Positions 18,601-26,302 of a stretch of DNA of 64,000 nucleotides are shown here, in pieces. The translations under genes were made by a program, and so were the position numbers. This stretch comes from Arthrobacter sp. Edens01 (lineage in GTDB: Bacteria > Actinomycetota > Actinomycetes > Actinomycetales > Micrococcaceae), in contig NZ_LKIU01000005.1 in the NCBI RefSeq assembly GCF_001307035.1, positions 916,300 to 980,299 on the forward strand. The letters are read 5' to 3'. Position 1 is the first letter of the stretch; the number at the start of each line of letters is the position of its first letter. The notes under the pieces are model-generated. The model did not search any database and was not told the origin of the DNA. It was given only the letters and a program-made list of their open reading frames with translations.

Positions 18601-19291
18601 TACGGAGGGTGTTCCCTACAACCGGGCCGAGCAGGAGAAGCGGCTCAAGCGGGCCCAGCGGGACCTTTCTGCACTCGGGAAGGTGAATCCGCTGGCGCTG
18701 GAGGAATTCGCGGCCCTCGAGGAACGCCACCAGTTCCTGAGCACCCAGCTGGAGGATCTCAAAGCTACCCGCAAGGACCTGCTGGACATCATCCGTGAAG
18801 TAGACCAGCGGGTGGAGGAAGTCTTCACCTCTGCGTTCCAGGACACCGCCGTGCAGTTCGAACGTGTCTTTGCGCGGCTCTTCCCCGGCGGGGAGGGGCG
18901 TCTGGTCCTCACAGACCCCCAGGACATGCTCACCACCGGCATTGAGGTGGAAGCACGCCCTGCGGGAAAGAAGATCAAGCGCCTCTCGCTGCTGTCAGGC
19001 GGGGAGCGGTCACTGACCGCCGTTGCGCTGCTGGTGGCGATTTTCAAGGCACGCCCCTCGCCGTTCTACGTGATGGACGAGGTGGAGGCCGCACTGGACG
19101 ACACGAACCTCGGCCGGCTGATCACCATTTTCGAGGAGCTCCGCGAATCCAGCCAGCTTATTGTCATCACGCACCAGAAGCGGACCATGGAGGTGGCCGA
19201 TGCCCTGTACGGGGTCTCCATGCGCGGAGACGGCGTCTCAGCCGTGATCAGCCAGCGGCTGGCCGCCGCTAGCGGGCGTAGCGGGCAGTGA
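15683..19291 (+). CDS. smc: Chromosome segregation protein SMC
   Basis: ABC-type ATPase that, with ScpA and ScpB, organises and segregates the chromosome. The 1202-residue protein has an N-terminal Walker A (GPNGSGKS, 31-38), long Ala/Glu/Arg-rich coiled coils (about 170-500 and 650-1000), a hinge near 510-620, the ABC signature LLSGGERS (about 1104-1111) and Walker B YVMDEVEAALDD (about 1130). GTG 15683 gives the usual start MHLKTLTMRGFKSF. The frame stays open 825 nt further upstream, antisense to oleA, but that stretch is not SMC. No scpAB lies in the window. Confidence 0.96.
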   Translation: MHLKTLTMRGFKSFASATTFEFEPGVTAVVGPNGSGKSNVVDALAWVMGEQGAKTLRGGKMEDVIFAGTSGRPPLGRAQVSLTIDNSDGALPIDYSEVTISRTLFRAGGSEYAINGAPCRLLDIQELLSDSGLGREMHVIVGQGQLDKVLHASPEDRRGFIEEAAGILKHRRRREKTVRKLDAMQANLARLTDLTAELRRQLGPLGKQAAVARRAKQVQLDVRDARARLLADDIVTLAAAVEQDTAAENALRVRRQQVEQEAEAQGARLAELERLAAQATPRVNAARDAWYALSSARERLRSLAALAEERRRLLGSAEPAADPGRDPEKLQAQAERVRAEMQALEAEATEREGMLEDAVEVRAAAEEEAAAEERRLASLLRAAADRREGMARLSGSVSAARSRVEAAEAELGRLRASIAQAEERRRTAEGDFAALEQEAAGAESGEEGLDAEYEEATDALEAAETRLAGLLEEERQAVRDRETLTARRDALAVGLDRRDGSRAVLDAGLEGVLAPLADLVTVTPGYERAVTAALGTAAEALAVRELDTALQALKLLKDTGSGQVSLVLAGVRGPGDNEELPGLPDGCVYATDLVQAVPEAAAAVRTLLRRAVVVDSLERAAGVLAAGPGLRVVTADGDVLTTFTAAGGSTTAPGLIEIQAAVEETQNRLTEAVSRAEAARFAISAARAERDAAQARADAALAVLHESDARLAAVGERLGALGSALRSAAGEAERLTRLAEAAQENLAREQEKLAEVTGRLAAAQDSSADTAEPSTDRRDALALAAAQARQAEMDARLSLRSAQEQLAAVSGRAESLERAAAAERRARAAAAQRARVRAAQAARAQAVAQAALLAGRWADVSLEAAAAERDKAEAVRAEFDAELTTVRAANAEAVAELAKLTDSVHRDELLRAEKRLRIEALETRAVEELGITADNLVAEYGPDKLVPVPAETAEGAGKWAALHVPVDDDGNPVTEGVPYNRAEQEKRLKRAQRDLSALGKVNPLALEEFAALEERHQFLSTQLEDLKATRKDLLDIIREVDQRVEEVFTSAFQDTAVQFERVFARLFPGGEGRLVLTDPQDMLTTGIEVEARPAGKKIKRLSLLSGGERSLTAVALLVAIFKARPSPFYVMDEVEAALDDTNLGRLITIFEELRESSQLIVITHQKRTMEVADALYGVSMRGDGVSAVISQRLAAASGRSGQ

Positions 19292-20000
19292 AGTTGCGCA
19301 GGATCAGCGGCGGGGCGGTGACCTGTGCCGTTCGGACGGAATCCATCACCGTGTCAGCTTCCTCCGGCGGAAAGTATCCCGCATTGCGGTAGACCGAGAT
19401 ACGGGTCAGCAATCCGGCGACGTCGAGCTCGGGGTGGAATTGTGTGGCATAGAGGTTTTGCCGCACCCGGAACATCTGCACCGGGCAGGTGGGGGAGCCG
19501 GCCAGGTTTACGGCGTGTTCCGGAAGCCGGAACACGGCTTCCTTGTGGCCCACGAACGCATCAAAGGTGTCAGGCAGCCCTTCCAGCAGGGGGTCCTGCC
19601 GGCCCTGGGGAGTCAGCGTGACCGGCACGGCACCGATTGGTTCTCCGTAGGTGCGGTTGACGACGGCGCCCTGGTGCCGGCCCAGCGTGCCGACCCCATA
19701 ACAGGCACCGAGGAACGGAAAGTCCCGTTCCACCAATGTGTCCAGCAGGGCCGAGAGTTCTTTCTCCACCCGCAGCTGAAGGTCCGACTTGGTATCTTCT
19801 GGGTCGGAGGAGTTGAACGGGCTGCCGCCAACAATGATTCCGCTGTAGTCCGCGAGGTCGATTGCAGGCAGGGGAGCTGCCTCCATCCGTACGCGGTGCA
19901 GCTGCGGCGGGGTCAGGTCCCCGAAGTGCAGGTAGGACTCATACTCCTCCTCGGCGGCACCGTCTTCGGCACGTGTGGCCAGGAGCAGGAAGGGCTTCAT
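19269..20000 (-). CDS. Class I glutamine amidotransferase-like protein
   Basis: A 243-residue stand-alone GATase class I domain. The nucleophile Cys100 sits in FLGACYGVG, and His189/Glu191 in QFHPELD complete the triad. Stand-alone members are often annotated as GMP-synthase-like or gamma-glutamyl hydrolases; the substrate is not known. Its 3' end overlaps smc by 23 nt, tail to tail, and its start overlaps the stop of the MFS transporter gene by 4 nt (ATGA), so the two are expressed together. Confidence 0.88.
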   Translation of the reverse strand: MKPFLLLATRAEDGAAEEEYESYLHFGDLTPPQLHRVRMEAAPLPAIDLADYSGIIVGGSPFNSSDPEDTKSDLQLRVEKELSALLDTLVERDFPFLGACYGVGTLGRHQGAVVNRTYGEPIGAVPVTLTPQGRQDPLLEGLPDTFDAFVGHKEAVFRLPEHAVNLAGSPTCPVQMFRVRQNLYATQFHPELDVAGLLTRISVYRNAGYFPPEEADTVMDSVRTAQVTAPPLILRNFTARYAR

Positions 20001-21235
20001 TCCTCGATGGTAGTGCGGCTGGAACGCATTCGAGCCATCCGCATCTCAGGTGCCAGGGTTTCCCGGGCAGTGAGCCAGATCAGCAGTGCCACCAGCGCAG
20101 TTGCACCGGTCACGGCGAACGCCCAGGTGTAGCCGAGGGTATCCGCGAGCACCCCGGCGAGGATCGGACCGATGATCGCCCCGGTGTCCGCAGACATCTG
20201 GAAAGCAGCCAGTACCTTGCCGCCGCTCCGGCCGGAACCGACGACGTCGGCCACTGCAGCCTGCTGTGCGGGATTAAGCAGGCCGGTGCCCAGACCCGCA
20301 ATGGCGGAGACGACCAGGAACATCGTGACGCTGCCGGAGAATCCGATCGCGGCCGTTGCTGCTGCGTTGACGGCCAGCCCGGTGATGACCAGGGGTTTTC
20401 GTCCCCAGGAGTCCGCGAGGCGGCCGGAGAAGGTGAGCGCCAGTGCGGTTCCGGCAGCGAACGCAGTCAGGGAGATTCCGGCGATCTCCGGTCCTGCGGA
20501 AAGCACGGCGGCCGCGAACAACGGAAGCAGCGAGTTCCGCACTCCGAAGGAGGACCATCCGTTGGCGAAGGAAGAGACCATCGCGGCGCGGTAGGCGGAG
20601 TCAGACAGTGCTTCCCGGACCGAGACATGTACCCGTTCCCCATCCTTCTCCTTGGGTCCGGTGCCCCCGCGTGCCTCGCGCAGCAGGTAGGCGACTACGA
20701 CGGCGGCGACGAGCAGGGCGGCGGCGTAAACCAGGAACGGGACGCGCAGGCCGAAGCCGGCCAGCAGGCCGCCAAGAAGCGGCCCGCCGATATTGCCCAG
20801 CAGGAACGAGGAAGCGTAGGCCCCGGATATCCGGCCGCGGATTGCCGGCGGAGCAAGACGGATGATCAGCGCCATCGCTGAAATGGTGAACATGGTGGAG
20901 CCGATGCCGCCCAGGCCGCGGAAGATCAGCAGCTGCCAGTAGTTCCCGGCGAAGGCACACGCGGCGGTGGACAGGGCCACGATCAGCAGGCCCATCACGT
21001 ACACGGGGCGCTCGCCGAGCTTTTCCAGCAGTGCACCGCCTGCCGGAGCGAAGATCAGCCGGGTGAAGGCGAAGGCACTGACCACCACGGAGGACGCAGC
21101 AACGCCCACGTTGAAACTCTGCGCGAACTGCGGCAGCACCGGTGCCACCAGCCCGAAACCGAGGGCGATCAGGAACGCAGCAGCAATAAGGACTTTAATT
21201 TCGCGGGGGATCGGAATCCGGGGAGTGCTCACCAT
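19997..21235 (-). CDS. Major facilitator superfamily transporter
   Basis: A 412-residue inner-membrane protein with about 12 predicted helices in two halves. The first helix region is VLIAAAFLIALGFGLVAPVL. The MFS motif-A-like loop LEKLGERPVYVMG (about 75-87) and its second-half counterpart SGRLADSWGRKPLVITG are visible. It resembles drug-efflux-type MFS proteins of the TetA/MDR branch, but the substrate cannot be inferred. ATG 21235 is used. It is translationally coupled to the downstream GATase-like gene. Confidence 0.9.
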   Translation of the reverse strand: MVSTPRIPIPREIKVLIAAAFLIALGFGLVAPVLPQFAQSFNVGVAASSVVVSAFAFTRLIFAPAGGALLEKLGERPVYVMGLLIVALSTAACAFAGNYWQLLIFRGLGGIGSTMFTISAMALIIRLAPPAIRGRISGAYASSFLLGNIGGPLLGGLLAGFGLRVPFLVYAAALLVAAVVVAYLLREARGGTGPKEKDGERVHVSVREALSDSAYRAAMVSSFANGWSSFGVRNSLLPLFAAAVLSAGPEIAGISLTAFAAGTALALTFSGRLADSWGRKPLVITGLAVNAAATAAIGFSGSVTMFLVVSAIAGLGTGLLNPAQQAAVADVVGSGRSGGKVLAAFQMSADTGAIIGPILAGVLADTLGYTWAFAVTGATALVALLIWLTARETLAPEMRMARMRSSRTTIEE

Positions 21236-21332
21236 GATGCTTCGATTCTCGCAGACTCAACCGCGATTGGGGCCAGGGACGGGTGCCCGCCGCAGGCTGC
21301 CTTACGGGTGCCCGCCGGCGCCCCCGTATGAC

Positions 21333-22547
21333 ATGCTGGGAAGCGTGAATGAGACTCTTTCAATTGTGATCTATGTGGTCATTGGGCTGGCTGTTGTCGG
21401 TTCGCTGGCAGCCCTGCTGGTCCGCACGCGCCGCACGCCCAAGGGGATGTACCCGACGAAGCGCGACGCTGACGACCTGCCCGGCGGCAGCGGCGCAACC
21501 TCCGTCCTGGACCGCCCCGGCACTGCCGCGCCGGAAGCCGAACCAACGGTCACGGTGCCGGATGACCTGCGGGACCTTGAAGAAGCTCCCGCAGAGCCCG
21601 CCGCGCCGGCCCTGGAAACCCCTGAACCGGTTCAGGGCAGGCTTGCGCGGCTGCGTGCCCGGCTGGCGAAGTCCAACAACGCGCTGGGCAAGGCGCTGCT
21701 GGCACTGCTCTCCAGCGACAAGATCGACGAGGACGTCTGGGACGAGATTGAGGAAACCCTGCTGCTGGCAGACCTCGGCACGGAACCCACCATGGAACTC
21801 GTTGACGCGCTGCGCGAGCGGGTCCGGATCTCCGGCAGCCGTGACCCGCAGGAAGTCCACGCGATGCTGCGCGAGGAACTGATCAAGCTGGTTGACCCCT
21901 CGATGGACCGTTCACTGGCCGTGGAGCGGCATGCGGACAAACCCGCCGTCGTTATGGTCGTTGGCGTCAACGGTGTCGGCAAGACCACCACCGTGGGCAA
22001 GCTGGCGCGCGTCCTGGTGGCAGAGGACAAAGACGTGCTGCTGGGCGCGGCAGACACGTTCCGTGCCGCTGCCGCTGAGCAGCTGGCCACGTGGGGCCAG
22101 CGCGTGGGCGTGCCCACCGTGCGTTCGGAAGTGGACGGCGCCGATCCGGCGTCGGTCGCGTTCGAGGCCGTGAAGGCAGGCATCGACGGCGAAGTGGACA
22201 CCGTGCTTATCGACACCGCCGGCCGCCTGCAGAACAAGGTGGGCCTGATGGACGAACTCGGCAAGGTCAAGCGGGTCATCGAGAAGCAGGCGGAGGTTGA
22301 CGAAGTCCTGCTGGTGCTCGATGCGACCACCGGCCAGAACGGCCTCACCCAGGCGAAGGTCTTCGCCGAGGTCGTGAACATCACCGGCATCGTCCTGACC
22401 AAGTTGGACGGAACCGCCAAGGGCGGAATCGTCGTCGCGATCCAGCGCACCCTCGGTGTGCCGGTGAAGCTGGTTGGCCTGGGCGAAGGCCCCGACGACC
22501 TGGCTCCGTTCGACGCCGAAGGCTTTGTGGACGCCCTGCTGTCCTAG
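21333..22547 (+). CDS. ftsY: Signal recognition particle receptor FtsY
   Basis: SRP receptor GTPase that docks ribosome-nascent chain complexes at the membrane. The 404-residue protein has an N-terminal transmembrane helix (about residues 8-30), as in other actinobacterial FtsY, an acidic/Pro-rich linker, and the NG domain: GVNGVGKTTTVGKLA (about 211-225), ADTFRAAAAEQL, DTAGRLQNK and TKLDGTAKGG. The start is either ATG 21333 or GTG 21345; a possible -10 (TATGAC, 21327-21332) would put transcription start near 21339, favouring the GTG. A strong terminator follows. Confidence 0.95.
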   Translation: MLGSVNETLSIVIYVVIGLAVVGSLAALLVRTRRTPKGMYPTKRDADDLPGGSGATSVLDRPGTAAPEAEPTVTVPDDLRDLEEAPAEPAAPALETPEPVQGRLARLRARLAKSNNALGKALLALLSSDKIDEDVWDEIEETLLLADLGTEPTMELVDALRERVRISGSRDPQEVHAMLREELIKLVDPSMDRSLAVERHADKPAVVMVVGVNGVGKTTTVGKLARVLVAEDKDVLLGAADTFRAAAAEQLATWGQRVGVPTVRSEVDGADPASVAFEAVKAGIDGEVDTVLIDTAGRLQNKVGLMDELGKVKRVIEKQAEVDEVLLVLDATTGQNGLTQAKVFAEVVNITGIVLTKLDGTAKGGIVVAIQRTLGVPVKLVGLGEGPDDLAPFDAEGFVDALLS

Positions 22548-22568
22548 CGCACTGCCGAACCCAAACGC

Positions 22569-22605
22569 AAAAGGGCTCCCGCACGTAGGTGCGGGAGCCC
22601 TTTTT
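22569..22605 (+). terminator. Rho-independent terminator after ftsY
   Basis: A stem of about 16 bp pairs AAAAGGGCTCCCGCAC with GTGCGGGAGCCCTTTTT around the loop GTAG, and ends in a T run. It is nearly symmetrical, so it can also serve the convergent glycosidase gene that ends at 22621. Confidence 0.92.
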
Positions 22606-22620
22606 GCTGTTGGTGGAGGA

Positions 22621-24327
22621 CTAAGGCTGGAACGTAAAGTTCAGAACCGTAACCGTGCCCGCCGTCAACGAGAACTTCTGGGTGGTGGAACCGTACTCAA
22701 AGCCCGGGAGGGTGAGCCGTTCGGCGACGGGCACTGCTTCGCCGCGCCCGCCGTCAATCATCGTGCCGTCCTCGGAAGTGTAGGAGGGCCCGGTCATCTG
22801 GGACATGGCCGCGGTCAGCGGCCGGGCCGGCAGTTCCAGGGTTACCTCCATCTGGGCATCCGTCTCGGGGTTATTGGCGTTGATGATGACTACACTGACG
22901 CTTCCATCCTCGTGGTGGACCGCGTACGTGTGGCTAAGGCCGCCACCGTTTTCCTCGCGCTGGAGGAATTGTCCCGGGGCCATTTCGGCGACCATTGACA
23001 GGCCGAAGTAGTTCGCCCGTTCGTCGACAGTTCCGTCTGGCTGGAGGTATTCGCCTCCCGTGCAAATCGCGGACATGGGCGGACCACCCTGGCAGGTGAT
23101 CAGGGAAGAGTGGTAACTGAGGCGGCTAATACCCATTTCCGCCCCGCTCAGCGCATAGTCGGCAGCCCACAGAGCGGATGCATGGGTCTTCGTGGTTTCG
23201 TTCGACCCGGGGCAGGCAGAGACACCTGCTTCGGTGATCCAGGTTTCCAATCCTGCTGCGTTCGCGGGCTCCAGCGCAGCTTCGCGGTATCCGTTGCCGT
23301 GGTCGTGGATCCGCTGTGAGACGAGGTTCTCCATGGTGGGTTCGCCGTAGGGGTCTGCCTTTCCGTCACAGACGGAGAGCGGATAGTGGTGGAAGGAGAA
23401 GACCTTTTCCTGGGGAAGGTCCACCTTGGTGAACGGCTCCCACCAGGGCTGGGTGTAGACACCGGGGCCGATGATCTTCACCTCGGGGGCGGCCGCATAG
23501 ATCGCGTCGGCGTAGGCCTTCAGCTCTTTGAGGTAGTCATCCGAGGTCCATGAGGGATCGCGTAGTCCGTTGGTGGGGTACCCGTTGGGCTCGTTGCCCA
23601 CTGTGATGCCGGCCAGCCGGCCGCCGAAGATTCGGGAGGCATGGGCCGCCATGTCCGCAGCGCGCGCGGGGTCGTAATTGCCCAAGTCCACCGTGAGGTT
23701 GATGGTCCCGTCAACGGCTTCGAGCAGCGTGGCCACCCGTTCCAGATCAGCAGGCGTCACGGCCCTTACCGGGTGGGCCTTATCGCCCTTCAGGTTTCCG
23801 GGCAAGGGCTCGCCGGCTGAGGTCCAAAAGAAGCGGCGGTCCACAGCGTTGCCGCCGAACCGCAGCAGGGGCTTGCCCAGCCCGGTGAGCGACTGGACCA
23901 TTTCCGGATTGTCGCCGGACAACGCAGGATCCGCCAGGTCAGTGGCCTCCAGGGACAAACCAACCAGTCCTTCCGGGAGGCTAGTGCCGCTGGTTTCCGC
24001 ATCAATCTTCAGGGAAAGCGGTTCAACGGCATTTAGCGGTGATCCGGGAGGGGGGCCAATCTGGTTGTAATAGGTGAACTCGGGAGCGGACGGCAGCGGA
24101 TCGGGCCGGTCCTCAATGACCGTGACGCCGGCTGCGTCGGCAGGGTCGCTGTCGTCGTTGTTGAGAACCAGGGGTACGGTAATGCCCGCGGCGATCACCA
24201 CGGCCGCAGCGGCGGTCCCCGCGATCCACTTCCGGCGGGGCTTCCTCCGGTCCCGGGGACGGACGGAGTCCGCTCCGCGGCTGCCGGCGTGCGGATCTGG
24301 TCCGGGCACAGGGGTGTTCTCGGGCAT
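22621..24327 (-). CDS. Secreted/membrane-anchored heparanase-like glycoside hydrolase (GH79-like)
   Basis: A 568-residue protein with a basic N-terminus (RRKPRRKW) and one hydrophobic segment (about residues 34-55), which should act as a signal anchor or signal peptide. The following (beta/alpha)8 domain resembles GH79 beta-glucuronidases and heparanases: acid/base Glu246 in VGNEPNGYPTNG and nucleophile Glu366 in WITEAGVSACPG. A C-terminal beta-sandwich ends in LTAGTVTVLNFTFQ. The likely substrate is a uronic-acid-containing glycan outside the cell. ATG 24327 is chosen because upstream codons are not protein-like. It sits between ftsY and amtB, where I would not expect it. Confidence 0.8.
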   Translation of the reverse strand: MPENTPVPGPDPHAGSRGADSVRPRDRRKPRRKWIAGTAAAAVVIAAGITVPLVLNNDDSDPADAAGVTVIEDRPDPLPSAPEFTYYNQIGPPPGSPLNAVEPLSLKIDAETSGTSLPEGLVGLSLEATDLADPALSGDNPEMVQSLTGLGKPLLRFGGNAVDRRFFWTSAGEPLPGNLKGDKAHPVRAVTPADLERVATLLEAVDGTINLTVDLGNYDPARAADMAAHASRIFGGRLAGITVGNEPNGYPTNGLRDPSWTSDDYLKELKAYADAIYAAAPEVKIIGPGVYTQPWWEPFTKVDLPQEKVFSFHHYPLSVCDGKADPYGEPTMENLVSQRIHDHGNGYREAALEPANAAGLETWITEAGVSACPGSNETTKTHASALWAADYALSGAEMGISRLSYHSSLITCQGGPPMSAICTGGEYLQPDGTVDERANYFGLSMVAEMAPGQFLQREENGGGLSHTYAVHHEDGSVSVVIINANNPETDAQMEVTLELPARPLTAAMSQMTGPSYTSEDGTMIDGGRGEAVPVAERLTLPGFEYGSTTQKFSLTAGTVTVLNFTFQP

Positions 24328-24426
24328 AAGGGGTTGTTCCTCCGGGAGGTAATAGAGACTCAGGAACATCCTAGCTGTGCCTCCAGTTGCCTCCGGGCAA
24401 TACCCACAGCGGGTCCACAGTTGCAG

Positions 24427-24442
24427 GTAACCTGCCCGAAAC
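24427..24442 (+). promoter_or_regulatory. Predicted GlnR box 1 upstream of amtB (GTAAC-N6-GAAAC)
   Basis: GTAAC (24427-24431) and GAAAC (24438-24442) are separated by exactly 6 nt, a perfect match to the a-b half of the actinobacterial GlnR consensus gTnAc-n6-GaAAc. It lies about 130 bp before the amtB start, where nitrogen control of amtB is expected. Confidence 0.6.
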
Positions 24443-24479
24443 GCGGCTGACACGGCACTTTTACCCGGCGCCGAAGTTT

Positions 24480-24517
24480 GTAATGTCCCGGCAATACCCC
24501 CGGCTGAATACCGAAAC
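24480..24517 (+). promoter_or_regulatory. Predicted GlnR box 2 upstream of amtB
   Basis: Four pentamers in the 11-nt register of a full a1-b1-a2-b2 GlnR site: GTAAT (24480), GCAAT (24491), GGCTG (24502, poor) and GAAAC (24513, perfect). It ends 56 nt before the amtB ATG, so it may lie close to the promoter. Confidence 0.5.
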
Positions 24518-24573
24518 TTCGCCCCGGCAATGTTCTTCGTAGCGCGGGAGATGCCCGCAGAACGTGGAAGGAC

Positions 24574-25875
24574 ATGAAGATGGATCTGACTGCAGGTCAC
24601 GTCTGGGTGATGGTATCGGCGGCGCTGGTGCTGCTCATGACCCCCGGACTGGCATTCTTTTACGGCGGCATGACCAGGGCCAAGGCAGCCCTGAACATGA
24701 TGATGATGAGCTTCGTTTCAATCGGACTCGTTGGGGTGGTCTGGGTCCTCTGGGGCTTCTCCATGAGCGGCGGCGACGGCGTAGCAGGGCTCTTCGGAAA
24801 TCCCTTCGCGTCCTTCGGCTTGGAAGACCTGATCGGTACTGAAGACATGATCGGCGCCGGCTTCGGAGCTACCTTCGCCATCATCACCGTGGCCCTGATC
24901 AGCGGCGCTATTGCTGACCGCGCCAAGTTCAGCGCCTGGGCCGTCTTCGTGCCGGTCTGGGTCACCCTGGTCTACTGCCCGCTGGCCTTTATGGTCTGGG
25001 GCGGCGGCCTGCTGGGTGAAGAAGGTGCCATCGGGTCCGTAGTCGGTGAAGCCATCGACTTCGCCGGCGGAACCGTGGTCCACATCAACGCCGGTGTGGC
25101 AGCCCTGGTCCTGGCACTTATCATCGGCAAGCGCCGCGGCTTCGGCTCCGACCCGAGCCACCGCCCGCACAACATTCCTTTCGTGATGCTCGGTGCCGCA
25201 ATGCTCTGGTTCGGCTGGTTCGGGTTCAACGGCGGCGCTGCCGGCACTGCTGAGGAAGCAGGCCTCATCTGGGTCAACACCCTCGCCGCTCCCGCGGCCG
25301 CCATGGTCGGCTGGCTGATCACCGAGCGCGTCCGTGACGGCCGGCCCACCTCCCTGGGCGCAGCTTCGGGCATCGTGGCCGGTCTGGTGGCCATCACGCC
25401 GGCCTGCGCCAGCGTCTCCCCGATCGGGGCACTGGGACTGGGCCTGGTCGCCGGTATCCTCGCCGCGCTCGCCGTCGGGCTGAAGTACAAGCTCGGCTAT
25501 GACGACTCCCTCGACGTCGTCGGCGTGCACCTGGTCGCCGGACTGGTCGGCACTGTGGCAATCGGTTTCATCGCCCTTCCGGTTGACGGTGAAGGCGGCG
25601 GCCTCTTCTACGGCGGCGGCTTCGCCCAGCTCGGTGCGCAGATCGTGGCCACCGTCGTTGCAATCGTCTTCTCAGCGGTGATGACCCTCATCATCGGCCT
25701 GGCCATCCACAAGACCATGGGCTTCCGGGTCACCGAGGAGCAGGAAATCAACGGTGTAGACCTCAGCGAACACGCTGAGACCGCCTATGAACTTGGCGGA
25801 ATCGGCGTAGGCGGGTCCTTCCGCCCGGTAGCCGAGTCCACCACCGCGCCCATCAAGGAGAGCGTCAACTCATGA
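24574..25875 (+). CDS. amtB: Ammonium transporter AmtB
   Basis: Amt/Mep/Rh family channel for ammonium uptake, 433 residues, about 11 transmembrane helices. The twin pore histidines are present in VVHINAGVAAL (near residue 170) and GVHLVAGLVGT (near 318), as are the family motifs GGMTRAKAALNMMMMSF and MLWFGWFGFNGG. The ATG has GGAAGGAC just upstream. Its last codons overlap glnK (ATGA, 4 nt), the classic amtB-glnK arrangement in which GlnK plugs the channel when nitrogen is sufficient. Two GlnR-like boxes lie upstream. Confidence 0.97.
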   Translation: MKMDLTAGHVWVMVSAALVLLMTPGLAFFYGGMTRAKAALNMMMMSFVSIGLVGVVWVLWGFSMSGGDGVAGLFGNPFASFGLEDLIGTEDMIGAGFGATFAIITVALISGAIADRAKFSAWAVFVPVWVTLVYCPLAFMVWGGGLLGEEGAIGSVVGEAIDFAGGTVVHINAGVAALVLALIIGKRRGFGSDPSHRPHNIPFVMLGAAMLWFGWFGFNGGAAGTAEEAGLIWVNTLAAPAAAMVGWLITERVRDGRPTSLGAASGIVAGLVAITPACASVSPIGALGLGLVAGILAALAVGLKYKLGYDDSLDVVGVHLVAGLVGTVAIGFIALPVDGEGGGLFYGGGFAQLGAQIVATVVAIVFSAVMTLIIGLAIHKTMGFRVTEEQEINGVDLSEHAETAYELGGIGVGGSFRPVAESTTAPIKESVNS

Positions 25876-26210
25876 AACTCGTAACCGCAATCGTCCGGCC
25901 GGAAAAGTTCGACGCCATCCGCGGCGCCCTTGAGAGCTACGGCGTCCAGGGCCTCACCGTCAGCCAGGCCAGCGGCTACGGCCGCCAGCGCGGCCACACC
26001 GAGGTCTACCGCGGTGCTGAATACACGGTGGACCTGCTGCCGAAGCTGCGGGTGGAAGTACTGGCCGCCAACGAGTGGGTCAGTGACATCGTGGACGTGC
26101 TTGTTTCCACCGCGAATACCGGCCGCGCAGGTGACGGCAAGGTATGGGTGACGAACGTGGAGGAAGCGCTGCGGGTCCGCACCGGCGAACGGGGCGATTC
26201 CGCGCTGTAG
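25872..26210 (+). CDS. glnK: Nitrogen regulatory protein P-II (GlnK)
   Basis: A 112-residue PII signalling protein that binds ATP/ADP and 2-oxoglutarate and controls AmtB and nitrogen-metabolism targets. The T-loop YRGAEY spans residues 46-51, with the modifiable Tyr51 in place. The start overlaps the amtB stop by 4 nt. The gene for the modifying enzyme GlnD, commonly found next in actinobacteria, is absent here; the hairpin terminator at 26251 follows directly. Confidence 0.97.
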   Translation: MKLVTAIVRPEKFDAIRGALESYGVQGLTVSQASGYGRQRGHTEVYRGAEYTVDLLPKLRVEVLAANEWVSDIVDVLVSTANTGRAGDGKVWVTNVEEALRVRTGERGDSAL

Positions 26211-26250
26211 GCAGCCACCGTAACCAGCAGGCAACCACAGGGCATCTCCT

Positions 26251-26285
26251 AAGAAGCCGCCCGGTCGAAAGACCGGGCGGCTTCT
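26251..26285. terminator. Shared hairpin terminator between glnK and the Zwf-like gene
   Basis: A 15-bp perfect stem (AGAAGCCGCCCGGTC and its complement) closes on a GAAA tetraloop, between two convergent genes. There is no long T run on either side, which is common in high-GC actinobacteria. It is likely bidirectional. Confidence 0.8.
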
Positions 26286-26302
26286 GAGCGTCAGCGGAGC
26301 GG

